Part shown: in pieces, positions 18,091 through 26,950 of the stretch
Position numbering within the stretch: the first letter of the stretch is position 1
How the letters are laid out: each line of letters opens with the position of its first letter
From: a bacterium
GTDB lineage: Bacteria > Patescibacteriota > Patescibacteriia > UBA2591 > MWDC01
Direction: 5' to 3'
DNA length: 38,710 nucleotides
Assembly: GCA_021158435.1 (NCBI GenBank)
Contig: JAGGUQ010000008.1
Coordinates: 1 to 38,710, forward strand
Program-made: the position numbers and the translations under genes
Notes under the pieces: model-generated
What the model saw: only the letters and a program-made list of their open reading frames with translations
Database searches by the model: none
What the model was told of the DNA's origin: nothing

Positions 18091-18861
18091 TTACATCTTC
18101 AAAACTATACCAAAAAATTCTTTAGGATTTAAGGATGCTCCACCAACTAAAAATCCATCAATAGTTTTTTGTTCTTTAAAACTAACAACATTTTCTTCGT
18201 CAATGCTTCCTCCATAAAGAAAACTCATTTTTTGCTTAACAAAGTCCAAGGGTAAACAGTCAATAGCTGTTTGTTGAATAACCCTATTAGCATATTCAGC
18301 CTGCTCTGGTTCAACTGCCTTGCCCCGACCAATAACCCAAACTGGCTCATAAGCAATTAAAATCCTCTTGCTTTCATCCACTTGAAGGCCTTCTAAAGCA
18401 GTAGATGTTTGATGCATTATTGTATAATCTCTTTTCCCTTCTTGTTGCTCTTCAAAAGTTTCACCAACACAGATTATAGGACAAAGATCATTTTTAAGAC
18501 AAGCCCTAACTTTTTTATTTATCATTTCATTTGCTTCTCCTAAATAAGTCCTTCTTTCTGAATGACCAAGAATAATAAATTCAATACCTATCTGCTTTAG
18601 GTATAAAGGAGAAATTTCTCCTGTATAAGCCCCTTTATCCTCCCAAAAACAATTCTGAGCTCCTAAATGAAAGTTAGGCAGTTCTTTTATCACTTCTTTA
18701 GCTTGCTTTAAGGCTAAAAAACTAGGACAAATAATTATTTCTAAATCAGGAATATTTTTCTTGTTGTTTTTAAATAAATTAGCTACTTCCTTTAACAAAG
18801 AAATTTCTTCATCAGGGCTTAAGTTCATTTTCCAATTTGCCACTAAAATTTTATTCTTCAT
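18091..18861 (-). CDS. tpiA: Triosephosphate isomerase
   Basis: VANWKMN, GHSERR, AYEPVWVIGRG, LYGGSI, GFLVGGASL. Confidence 0.97.
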   Translation of the reverse strand: MKNKILVANWKMNLSPDEEISLLKEVANLFKNNKKNIPDLEIIICPSFLALKQAKEVIKELPNFHLGAQNCFWEDKGAYTGEISPLYLKQIGIEFIILGHSERRTYLGEANEMINKKVRACLKNDLCPIICVGETFEEQQEGKRDYTIMHQTSTALEGLQVDESKRILIAYEPVWVIGRGKAVEPEQAEYANRVIQQTAIDCLPLDFVKQKMSFLYGGSIDEENVVSFKEQKTIDGFLVGGASLNPKEFFGIVLKM

Positions 18862-19744
18862 AATAATCTTTATTTTTAAAAATTTCTTTTATTTTGCCTA
18901 AAAAATTTTCTAAAGCACTTTGACTATAAAACTCAAAAACCAATTTTCCGCCATTTTTCTTTTTAAAAAATCTAATTTTAGAACCAATTAAACTGCTTAA
19001 TTCATCTATTAAAGGAAATGACTGTTCTATAAAATTCCTGCTTTGCTTCTTTTTTTTCGCAAAAATTAACTTTTCTGTGTCTCTGACACTTAAATTTAAA
19101 CCCAAAATTCGTTTAAAATAAAGCAATTGTTTTTCTTTATTTTCTAAACCAGCTAAAATCTTCCCATGACCTTCGCTAATACTCCCCTGCTTCAGGGCTT
19201 CCTGCACCTCTAATGGCAAAGAAAGCAAACGCAAACTATTAGCTATAGAAGAACGTGATTTACCTAAATGTTCAGCTATTTGTTCTTGGGTTAAATTAAA
19301 TTCTTCAATCAAACGAAGATAAGCTTCTGCTCTTTCTATAGGATTAAGGTCTTGCCTTTGAATGTTCTCTAAAAGAGCTATTTCTAATTTAGCTTGTTGG
19401 TCAGCTTGTCGAACAATTGCTGGGACTGCCTTCATCTCCAAAAATAAAGCAGCACGAAATCGTCTTTCTCCAGCAATAATTTGATATTTACCATTGTCTA
19501 AAGGACTAAGAATTAAAGGCTGAATTATGCCATAAGCCCGGATAGAATTAATCAATTCTTCTAAGGAGGAATAAGAAAAATCTTTTCTTGGTTGAAAGGG
19601 GTTTGGCTCAATTTTGTCTACTGGTACATTAATTACTTTCTCTCCTTGCTCTTTTATTCTTTCTTTATTTTGAGAGATTGCTCGAGAAGAAACTTTACCT
19701 GAAGAAGTTGGAATTAAAGCTTCTAATCCCCGTCCCAAAGCCAT
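18851..19744 (-). CDS. parB: Chromosome partitioning protein ParB
   Basis: LGRGLEALIP, NPFQPRKDF, GERRFRAA, ENIQRQDLNPIERA, HTH QIAEHLGKSRSSIANSLRLL. Confidence 0.96.
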   Translation of the reverse strand: MALGRGLEALIPTSSGKVSSRAISQNKERIKEQGEKVINVPVDKIEPNPFQPRKDFSYSSLEELINSIRAYGIIQPLILSPLDNGKYQIIAGERRFRAALFLEMKAVPAIVRQADQQAKLEIALLENIQRQDLNPIERAEAYLRLIEEFNLTQEQIAEHLGKSRSSIANSLRLLSLPLEVQEALKQGSISEGHGKILAGLENKEKQLLYFKRILGLNLSVRDTEKLIFAKKKKQSRNFIEQSFPLIDELSSLIGSKIRFFKKKNGGKLVFEFYSQSALENFLGKIKEIFKNKDYYEE

Positions 19745-19749
19745 ATAAA

Positions 19750-20124
19750 CTATAATTTAATCTCCGAATATCTCTTATCAGATAAATAAAAAAATGACTC
19801 CAAAAGACCTAAAATAACTAATAACAAAAGAATATTCGGCAGGTAAAAAACCTGAAATCTATAAAGCAAGAGCAAACCAAGAGCTAAAATGGCAAGCCAA
19901 AAAGAATGACGAAAAGCAATTTTAATTTGGAGAAAAAGGGGCCTTTTCTTAAAGCGAGTTCGGAAAATAAACTCAATAAGACTCCAGCCAGTATTAATTG
20001 CCAAAAAAACAGACAAGTAAAAAACAGGCAGGGTCTTTTGGTTTTTAAATAAACAAATCGCCAAAACCAACAAAGAAAAAACAAAGCAAATACTATTAAT
20101 TTTCAAATATGTTCTTAATTTCAT
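19750..20124 (-). CDS. Hypothetical membrane protein
   Basis: Start trimmed to ATG at 20124 (MKLRTYLKIN); multiple hydrophobic segments. The ORF-track start at 20160 is TTG and lies inside the dtd terminator. Confidence 0.65.
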   Translation of the reverse strand: MKLRTYLKINSICFVFSLLVLAICLFKNQKTLPVFYLSVFLAINTGWSLIEFIFRTRFKKRPLFLQIKIAFRHSFWLAILALGLLLLYRFQVFYLPNILLLLVILGLLESFFYLSDKRYSEIKL

Positions 20125-20151
20125 ACATTTATATTCTACCAAATCCAAATT

Positions 20152-20180
20152 AAAAAGCAAGCAATTTTGCTTGCTTTTAT
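20152..20180 (-). terminator. Intrinsic terminator of dtd
   Basis: Perfect 12-bp inverted repeat AAAAGCAAGCAA-TT-TTGCTTGCTTTT with T-tract on minus strand. Confidence 0.8.
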
Positions 20181-20206
20181 TTCCTCATTCTAATATTTTA
20201 AAAACA

Positions 20207-20644
20207 CTAAATCTCTAAAACAATTGTCACTGGCCCATCATTAACCAAGTTTACTTCCATATAGGTACGAAATTGCCCTGTTTTTACTGGTAAGCCTGTT
20301 TGTTTAAGAAAATTAATAAACTCTAAATAAATTTTTTCAGCTTTCTCTGGGTCTTCAGCATTAACAAAGCTTGGCCGATTGCCTTTACTAAGGTCAGCAC
20401 ACAGAGTAAATTGAGACACAACTAAAATTTCCCCATTTATTCTTTCTAATGACAGGTCTATTTCTTTATTTTCTGAAGGGAAAATTCTTAATTGAGCAAT
20501 TTTTTTTGCTAACTTTTTTGCTTTTTCTAAAGTATCTCCTTTTTCTACTCCCAGAAAAACCAGAACACCTTTATTAATAGCTGAAATTTCTGCTCCTTGA
20601 ACTTTTACGCTTGCCTTTTTAACTCTTTGAACTACTGCCTTCAT
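20207..20644 (-). CDS. dtd: D-aminoacyl-tRNA deacylase
   Basis: MKAVVQRVKKASV, GVEKGD, SQFTLCADLSKGNRPSF, NDGPVT. Confidence 0.96.
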   Translation of the reverse strand: MKAVVQRVKKASVKVQGAEISAINKGVLVFLGVEKGDTLEKAKKLAKKIAQLRIFPSENKEIDLSLERINGEILVVSQFTLCADLSKGNRPSFVNAEDPEKAEKIYLEFINFLKQTGLPVKTGQFRTYMEVNLVNDGPVTIVLEI

Positions 20645-20652
20645 AATATAAT

Positions 20653-21210
20653 TTAAAGTCCTAAATCATCAGCTATGCCCTGCATTGCTTTTAAACAAAT
20701 TTCAATAAACTCTTCTAAACTAAGATTCAAATATTCCTCACATTTTTTAATAATTTCTCTGTTAGCTCCCCGAGCAAACTGTTTTTCCTTAAAGCGATTC
20801 AAAACATTTTCAGTTCTTAAATCTTTTATCTTTTTTGAAGGTAAAACCAATGTAGCAGCAACAATCAATCCGCTTACAGGATCAGAAACAAAAAGGGCTT
20901 TTTCCATTAAAGTTTCAGGAGTAATGCCATGGGCTTCATTATGAACTTTTACTGCTTGGCAAATATCCTCATCTAAACCTAATTCCTTAAGCATTTTTGC
21001 TCCAAGCAAAGAGTGTTCAGCCAAATTTTCCTGGACCTTTTCGTAATCAATATCATGCAAAAGTCCTGCTAACCCCCATTTCTCTTCATCCTGCTGAAAA
21101 TGCTTAGCTAAAGCCCTCATAATTGCCTCAACAGCTAAAGAATGTTTAATTAAATTTTTATTAGAAATATTTTGTTTAAGAATTTCTAAAGCTTGCTCTC
21201 TACTCATCAT
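20653..21210 (-). CDS. HD-domain phosphohydrolase
   Basis: HSLAVEAIMRALAKHF..., GLLHDIDYEK, HSLLGAKML, VKVHNE. Confidence 0.9.
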   Translation of the reverse strand: MMSREQALEILKQNISNKNLIKHSLAVEAIMRALAKHFQQDEEKWGLAGLLHDIDYEKVQENLAEHSLLGAKMLKELGLDEDICQAVKVHNEAHGITPETLMEKALFVSDPVSGLIVAATLVLPSKKIKDLRTENVLNRFKEKQFARGANREIIKKCEEYLNLSLEEFIEICLKAMQGIADDLGL

Positions 21211-21243
21211 AAGGCAATATAGTTTTCAATTAAATATCTAATT

Positions 21244-21410
21244 AATCAACCTTTAGACCTCCCAGAGACTTTGTTCTCCTGGAGTGTTCTCCCGGAGTCA
21301 GTGTTCTCTGCCTCCGGAGACTGCCTCCGGAGTCTACCTCCGGGAAATTCGTTTGTCCAAAGTCTACCTCCGGAGTCTACCTCCGGGATGGTTCTGGGAA
21401 TCAACCTTTA
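21244..21410. mobile_element. Putative non-autonomous insertion (copy D) with 12-bp direct repeats AATCAACCTTTA at 21244-21255 and 21399-21410
   Basis: Exact 12-bp direct repeats bracket the palindromic array; the right copy includes the yjbQ stop codon. Confidence 0.5.
21258..21400. repeat. GC-rich palindromic element, copy D (longest)
   Basis: Several 13-bp units (CTCCGGAGACTGCCTCCGGAGTCTACCTCCGGG), GGGAAATTCGTTTGTCC spacer, second array, degenerate edges; lies between 12-bp direct repeats. Confidence 0.85.
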
Positions 21411-21799
21411 ATTATTTTAATCAAAATTCTTCTTTGCCTTGGACCATCAAATTCTGCTAAAAATATTTGTTGCCAAGTACCCCTTATTAATCTGCCATCC
21501 TCTATTACTAATGTCTTTCCCTGACCAACCAACCCAGACAAAAGATGCGAATCAGCATTATCATCAATCTTGTTGTGAGCGAAGTTAATACCAGAAGTAA
21601 TTTTTTTAAACAAATTAAGCCAATCCTGAATTAAACCCTGCTCATTTTCTGTTAAAAGAATCCCAGCTGTTGAATGAGGCACAAAAACAATGGCTATACC
21701 TGAATCAATTCCACTTTGAGACACAATTCCCTCAACTTGTTCTGTTAAATCAACCAATTGATAACGTTTATTTGTGCTGACTTGAAGTTCTTTCACCAT
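21401..21799 (-). CDS. yjbQ: YjbQ/UPF0047 family protein
   Basis: VFVPHSTAGILLTENE, GTWQQIFLAEFDGPRQR. Confidence 0.95.
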   Translation of the reverse strand: MVKELQVSTNKRYQLVDLTEQVEGIVSQSGIDSGIAIVFVPHSTAGILLTENEQGLIQDWLNLFKKITSGINFAHNKIDDNADSHLLSGLVGQGKTLVIEDGRLIRGTWQQIFLAEFDGPRQRRILIKIIKG

Positions 21800-21941
21800 A
21801 TTTTTTATTTCTTAAACCTCTTAAACTTTTTATTTTCCCTCTTAATCGATTAACTCTTAAAGACTTCAAAGCAATAAAACAGGAAGGAGTTCTAAAAGCT
21901 GGATTCCCTTTTTGATTACCAACTTTTGAGCGATTTTTCAT
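21768..21941 (-). CDS. Possible short basic protein (57 aa) overlapping the yjbQ start
   Basis: MKNRSKVGNQKGNPAFRTPSCFIALKSLRVNRLRGKIKSLRGLRNKKYGERTSSQHK*, below the ORF-track length cut; fills the gap between helicase and yjbQ. Confidence 0.35.
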   Translation of the reverse strand: MKNRSKVGNQKGNPAFRTPSCFIALKSLRVNRLRGKIKSLRGLRNKKYGERTSSQHK

Positions 21942-21953
21942 AGAAAATAAAAA

Positions 21954-24900
21954 TTATCTAAAAGATTTTTCACGAAACTGACAAATATGATAATAATCAC
22001 AAAACTGGCAATGATAACCTGGCTGAGGAGGAAAATCGCTTTTCATTAATTCTTCAATAACCTGGACTATTCTAGTTTTTATTGAATTTATTTCTTTTTC
22101 AGAAACCTCAAACTCAAGTTCTTCTCCGCTTTCCAAATAATAAGCAGAAAGTTTTTTTACTGGCTGCAATTCAGAAAAGGGAGAAGAATTTAAAGCTAAA
22201 CAATAAATAACTAATTGATCTTTTACTGATGATGATTTAATATCCTTTTTCTTTCCTGTTTTATAATCTATTACCTTGAAACCTTGGTCTATTTTGTCAA
22301 TCCTGTCAATCCTTCCCTTAAATATATATTTATCTAATGGAAAAGTAAATTCTTGTTCTACAGCAACAATTTCTGGCATCTTTTTCTTAAAGTTTTCATA
22401 AAAATTAACTAAAATTTCTTTGCCTTTTTCCTTATACTCCTGTTTTTGCTCTTTGCTTTCATACCATTCTTCAATCCAATTTTTCTCATATAAACGGAGT
22501 AGTTCTTCTAAGGAAGGAATTATTTTCTTTTTCTTCTGAGCATTTTTTAAAGAAAACAACGAGTCTTGTTCTTGTTTTGCTTTTAAATACAATTTGCTAA
22601 ACTCAGCTAAAGTGTTATGAATACTTTTGCCAAAACTATATGTTGGGCGGCCAGCAGTAGGGATATTTAATAAGTATCGATATTTGTACTGTAAAGGACA
22701 GGTTGTAAAATCTATAATTTGAGTAAAGCTAAAACTTTTTGGCAAGGGCTTTTCCTTAACCTGTTTTTTAACCTTTGCTTTAGCTGTAATTGGGATATGC
22801 AGTTTAATTTTTTCTTTATCAATTTTCTCCTTTTCTTGCTTTTCTAACAAATCTAATTCATAAAGAAATCTTGAGGGTTTTCTTAAAGTCTTTGTTCCAT
22901 AATCTTTTGCCCAGCAAAGAAAAAGACCATCTTTTGCTCTAGTTAACCCTACATAAAACAATCTTCTTTCTTCTTGTAAATGAGTATCACCACTAGGAAC
23001 AATCCCTTTTATTAAAGAATCAGGGAAAGGAATAAGATCTGGACGTTGAGATGTTGGAAATTGCCGATTAGTTAAATCAACAATAAAAACATATTTAAAT
23101 TCCAAACCTTTTGCTGCATGAACAGTTAAAAGTTTAACAGACTCAGGCCCTTCAAGTTCAGGACTAATTGCTCCAAAATCACCTAATTGAATTAGTCTAT
23201 CAATTGATTCTATAAAATTTCTAACCAAACAATCAGGGTTTTCCTTTTCAAATCTTTCTATCCGCCTAAAGAATTGATTTAAAAAAGAAATACTCTCCCA
23301 GGCCTGAGGATTATCTTTATCTGCTTGATCTTTTAAAATTTTCAAATAACCGCTTTCATTAAGAAATCTGTAAACTATTTTACTCACTGGCTCAGACCGG
23401 GCTAAAAGAGAATGTTTCTCAATAAGTGAAAGGAGTTTATTAATGGATAACAAAGCTTTTTGCGACAATCCTTTTATTAAATTTGCTTTCTGAAGTGTCT
23501 CAAAAAGAGACCAAGAATTTTTTCTTGATTCCTGAGTTAAAAGAGACAAGTCTTTGTTTGTTAAAGAGTTTAAAAATAAAGGGGAAACTAAAATTCGATA
23601 AACACTTGAGGACTCATGATAATTATCCAAAAGCTTTAAATAAGCTAAAATATCCAAAATCAAGGGCTTAGAAAAAAGTCCACTATGAGCTAAAAACTGA
23701 TAAGGAACAGCACTATACTCCAAAAGTTTAGAAAAAGGTTCTAGGGATTTGTTCGTTCTTGCTAAAATAGCAAAGTCATTCCAGCTTAATTCAGGATTTT
23801 TATTTTTTAATTCTATTATTTTCTTTATTACAAATTCAACTTCCTGCTCATGGGTTTGCCCACTAAATACCTTTATAACCCCCTTACCCTGACGGACAGC
23901 TTGAAGTTTTTTGGAAATCTTTTTTTTGAATACATTATTCTCTATTTTAGAAATCTGAGCTTCTAAACGGTCTGGGTTATTTTTTTGGATAAAGTTATAA
24001 GCTAAATCTAATATATTTTGATAAGAACGGTAATTCTTTAAAAGAGTAATAGCTTGCGCTTGAGGATAATCCTTTCTAAACTGAAAAACATTGTTATAAG
24101 AAGCTCCTCTCCAAAGGAAAATAGCCTGGTCATCATCAAAAACTACACATAAATTATTTCTTGGCGCAGCTAAAGCTTTCATTAATTCATATTGGGCAAA
24201 ATTAGTGTCCTGAAACTCATCTATTAAAATATACTTAAATTTATCCTGATATTTCTTCAAAATACTTGGTCGCTGTTTAAAAAGTTTAAGGGTATAAATA
24301 AGTAAATCTCCGAAATCAAGCATTCCCTGCTCAAGCAAAAGTTTTTGGTAAATGCTATAAGCTTGGGCAATTTCTTTTTGTCTTTTTATTTCCTCGGATA
24401 TTTCAGAAGAAGATAAGGATGAATCTTTGTTTAACTCTAATTCCTTGATATAGTTAAAGTAATCCTCAGGTGAAACCAGCTCATCCTTTGCTCGAGAAAA
24501 ATGTTTAATTAATGAATGAATAAAACGATAAGGATTACCTAAAGGGCGATAATAATCTAAATTAAAACGGGAAAAATTATTAAAAACAAAAAGGGCTTGA
24601 GCTGATTCATCTAAAATCTTAAAATCTGGGGATAGTCCAATTTCTAAAGCATTTTCTCTTAAAACCCTTTCACAAAAAGAATGAAAAGTAGAAATCCATA
24701 AATCTAAATATCCATAAGGAAGGAGCCTGTCAACTCTTTCTTCCATTTCCTGAGCAGCTTTTTCAGTAAAAGTAACTGCTAATATATCTTCTGGGTTAAT
24801 TTTTTGATTTAAAATTAACCAAGCTAAACGACGAGTAATTACTGTTGTTTTTCCTGTCCCAGCTCCAGCAATTACTAAAAAGGGACCCTGTTTATAAGTA

Positions 24901-24959
24901 ACTGCTTGTTTTTGTTCTTTGTTTAATCCTTCTAAAATTTTATCTTCTTGCTTTTTCAT
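21954..24959 (-). CDS. UvrD/PcrA-type superfamily 1 helicase fused to a C-terminal PD-(D/E)XK nuclease domain with Cys cluster (AddAB/AdnAB-like)
   Basis: GPFLVIAGAGTGKTTVI, LIDEFQDTNFAQYEL, VHAAKGLEF, GLTRAKDGL; C-terminal GRIDRIDKIDQGFKVIDYKTGK nuclease motif and C...C..C....C Fe-S-type cysteines (TTCPLQ ... HCQFCDYYHIC). Confidence 0.9.
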   Translation of the reverse strand: MKKQEDKILEGLNKEQKQAVTYKQGPFLVIAGAGTGKTTVITRRLAWLILNQKINPEDILAVTFTEKAAQEMEERVDRLLPYGYLDLWISTFHSFCERVLRENALEIGLSPDFKILDESAQALFVFNNFSRFNLDYYRPLGNPYRFIHSLIKHFSRAKDELVSPEDYFNYIKELELNKDSSLSSSEISEEIKRQKEIAQAYSIYQKLLLEQGMLDFGDLLIYTLKLFKQRPSILKKYQDKFKYILIDEFQDTNFAQYELMKALAAPRNNLCVVFDDDQAIFLWRGASYNNVFQFRKDYPQAQAITLLKNYRSYQNILDLAYNFIQKNNPDRLEAQISKIENNVFKKKISKKLQAVRQGKGVIKVFSGQTHEQEVEFVIKKIIELKNKNPELSWNDFAILARTNKSLEPFSKLLEYSAVPYQFLAHSGLFSKPLILDILAYLKLLDNYHESSSVYRILVSPLFLNSLTNKDLSLLTQESRKNSWSLFETLQKANLIKGLSQKALLSINKLLSLIEKHSLLARSEPVSKIVYRFLNESGYLKILKDQADKDNPQAWESISFLNQFFRRIERFEKENPDCLVRNFIESIDRLIQLGDFGAISPELEGPESVKLLTVHAAKGLEFKYVFIVDLTNRQFPTSQRPDLIPFPDSLIKGIVPSGDTHLQEERRLFYVGLTRAKDGLFLCWAKDYGTKTLRKPSRFLYELDLLEKQEKEKIDKEKIKLHIPITAKAKVKKQVKEKPLPKSFSFTQIIDFTTCPLQYKYRYLLNIPTAGRPTYSFGKSIHNTLAEFSKLYLKAKQEQDSLFSLKNAQKKKKIIPSLEELLRLYEKNWIEEWYESKEQKQEYKEKGKEILVNFYENFKKKMPEIVAVEQEFTFPLDKYIFKGRIDRIDKIDQGFKVIDYKTGKKKDIKSSSVKDQLVIYCLALNSSPFSELQPVKKLSAYYLESGEELEFEVSEKEINSIKTRIVQVIEELMKSDFPPQPGYHCQFCDYYHICQFREKSFR

Positions 24960-24967
24960 AATATCTT

Positions 24968-26077
24968 TTAAATCAATTCCCTCATTTTTTTAAATAATTC
25001 TAAATAAAAATAAATATTATGTATCACTGCCAATCTTTGACCTAAAGGATCTTTAATTTTAAAAAGATGATGAATGTATGCTCGGGAATAATTTTGGCAG
25101 GCAAAACAGCCACATTTTTTATCTAAAGGAGACTTATCGTTTTTAAAGACAGAATTTTCAATTGAAATTTTCTGATAAAACTTCTTTTTTAACAAGTCTT
25201 CTAATCTCCACTTTTTTAACCTTTTAAAGATGTAAATTAACCCATGCCGTCCATTCCGTGTAGGCAAAACGCAGTCAAAAATATCAAAGCCATTAAGTAC
25301 AGCCCAAACTAATTGAGATGGCTCGCCTAAACCCATTAAATAACGAGGCTTATTAGATGGCAAAAGGGAAACAATTTTTTTAGATATCCGACGAGTTTCT
25401 TTAAATGGCTCTCCAACAGCTAATCCACCTAAAGCATAACCATCAAAATCAAGATTAATTAATTCTTTGGCACACCTTTCTCTTAAATCTAAAAATTTTC
25501 CTCCTTGAACAATTGCAAATAATAAAGGCCTGTTTTGTTTTCTAAACCTAAATGCCTTTTTTGACTGCTTAGCCCAACAAATAGTCCTTTTTACTGCTTT
25601 TTCTGCTTTTTTATAAGAAGAATCATAAGGGATACATTCATCTAATGGCATAAAAATATCTGAGTCTATTATCTTCTGTAAATCAATCACTTTTTCTGGA
25701 GTTAAAACGATTTCTTTGCCGGTTTTTGGATGATGAAATCTAACGCCATAGTCTAAAACCTGCCTCCATTCATTTAGTGAAAAAACTTGAAAACCGCCAC
25801 TATCTGTTAGAATAGGGCCAGGCCATTTCATAAAATTCCCCAAACCGCGAAACTTCTTTAAAACCTCAATGCCTGGCTCAAAAAAAAGATGATATGTATT
25901 TGCTAAAATAATTTGAACTCCTGCTTGTTTTAATTCCTGTGAACTTAAAAGCTTTACTGCTCCCCTTGTCCCTATTGGCATAAAATTCGGAGTTCGGACA
26001 ATTCCATGGGGAGTCATAATTTTCCCTTGCCTTGCTGAATATTTTTTTGACCTCTTAATTATTTCAAAACCTGACAT
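24968..26077 (-). CDS. tgt: Queuine tRNA-ribosyltransferase
   Basis: LANTYHL, LTDSGGFQVFSL, GGLAVGE, MGLGEP, zinc site CGCFAC..YSRAYIHHL. Confidence 0.96.
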   Translation of the reverse strand: MSGFEIIKRSKKYSARQGKIMTPHGIVRTPNFMPIGTRGAVKLLSSQELKQAGVQIILANTYHLFFEPGIEVLKKFRGLGNFMKWPGPILTDSGGFQVFSLNEWRQVLDYGVRFHHPKTGKEIVLTPEKVIDLQKIIDSDIFMPLDECIPYDSSYKKAEKAVKRTICWAKQSKKAFRFRKQNRPLLFAIVQGGKFLDLRERCAKELINLDFDGYALGGLAVGEPFKETRRISKKIVSLLPSNKPRYLMGLGEPSQLVWAVLNGFDIFDCVLPTRNGRHGLIYIFKRLKKWRLEDLLKKKFYQKISIENSVFKNDKSPLDKKCGCFACQNYSRAYIHHLFKIKDPLGQRLAVIHNIYFYLELFKKMRELI

Positions 26078-26160
26078 ACTTTCAATCTAAATCACTTTTA
26101 GAATAATTGATTCCCTATAAAAATCAAGAATTATTTATAGGAAGCAGGCGAGAAAACTCA

Positions 26161-26265
26161 TTTCCGGATTTCAGGATTCCGAAAGAGATTCCGGAGTCTG
26201 CCTCCGGGAAACTCGTTTGTCCGGAGTCTACCTCCGGAGTCTGCCTCCGGAGACTGCCTCTGGGA
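26161..26265. repeat. GC-rich palindromic element, copy E
   Basis: gattCCGGAGTCTGCCTCCGGGAAACTCGTTTGTCCGGAGTCTACCTCCGGAGTCTGCCTCCGGAGACTGCCTCTGGGAC. Confidence 0.85.
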
Positions 26266-26282
26266 CAAATTCACGAAAAGCA

Positions 26283-26310
26283 AAAAGCCCCTAAATTAAA
26301 AGGGGCTTTT
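26283..26310 (-). terminator. Intrinsic terminator of the 26337-26807 gene
   Basis: AAAAGCCCCT...AGGGGCTTTT perfect inverted repeat with T-tract. Confidence 0.85.
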
Positions 26311-26336
26311 ATTTGTTATTTGTCTACTTACTCTGA

Positions 26337-26807
26337 CTATCTTTTAACTACAAATCCGATTTCATTTTCTAAAAATGAAAGAACCCAAACAAAAGTTAAA
26401 CTGATTTCTCCTTTCTCATTTATTCGCACTGCTGGGTGATAGCGAACCGCAGAGTCTCCCTTCCCATAAGCTTCATCCTCGTAGACATAACCTAAAGCTA
26501 TATACAATCCTGGGGATAAATCCTCCTCTAAAACCAACATTAACAAATCTCTTATTCCTCCTGGCTGAAAGTTCATTGCTGCTATTTCTTTTCTAACTTC
26601 TCCAAAACTTACTCTTTTTTCTGTCGAGTAAAATTTTAGAAGAAAAACTTCTCTTGTTTCTGGTCCTGAATTTATTAATTCTCTGCATTCTAATATCCTT
26701 TTATCCCATACTTTCACTGTTCTTTCTTTGAACAAACTTTCTAAAATCCGGGGGACTGATTTTGCTTCATCTTTTAAAAGATAGGCTTTACTAAGATTTG
26801 TTCTCAT
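26337..26807 (-). CDS. Hypothetical protein, paralog of the 26936-27427 product
   Basis: 156 aa; own SD (AGGAGG), own terminator; shared FQPGGIRDLLMLVL...GYVY...RINEKGEISL pattern. Confidence 0.75.
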   Translation of the reverse strand: MRTNLSKAYLLKDEAKSVPRILESLFKERTVKVWDKRILECRELINSGPETREVFLLKFYSTEKRVSFGEVRKEIAAMNFQPGGIRDLLMLVLEEDLSPGLYIALGYVYEDEAYGKGDSAVRYHPAVRINEKGEISLTFVWVLSFLENEIGFVVKR

Positions 26808-26925
26808 TTTCCCCTCCTTTGTTTATGAATTGTAAAGAAAATTATCTATTACTCTTATATTATTAAAGCAAATTTCCTTAAATCTGTCAAATTTTCTTCT
26901 TGAGCTTACATCAAAAAACAAAAGA

Positions 26926-26950
26926 AAAAGGCCCTTTATAAGGGCCTTTT
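26926..26950 (-). terminator. Intrinsic terminator of the 26936-27427 gene; stop codon lies in the hairpin
   Basis: AAAAGGCCCTT-TAT-AAGGGCCTTTT perfect 11-bp inverted repeat; stop codon 26936-26938. Confidence 0.8.

Noticed and set aside
26107-26439. Plus-strand ORF 26107..26439
   Set aside because: Translates palindromic element E and a terminator, and runs antisense into the 26337..26807 gene; low-complexity SGVCLRRLPLG-type repeats come from the 13-bp units.
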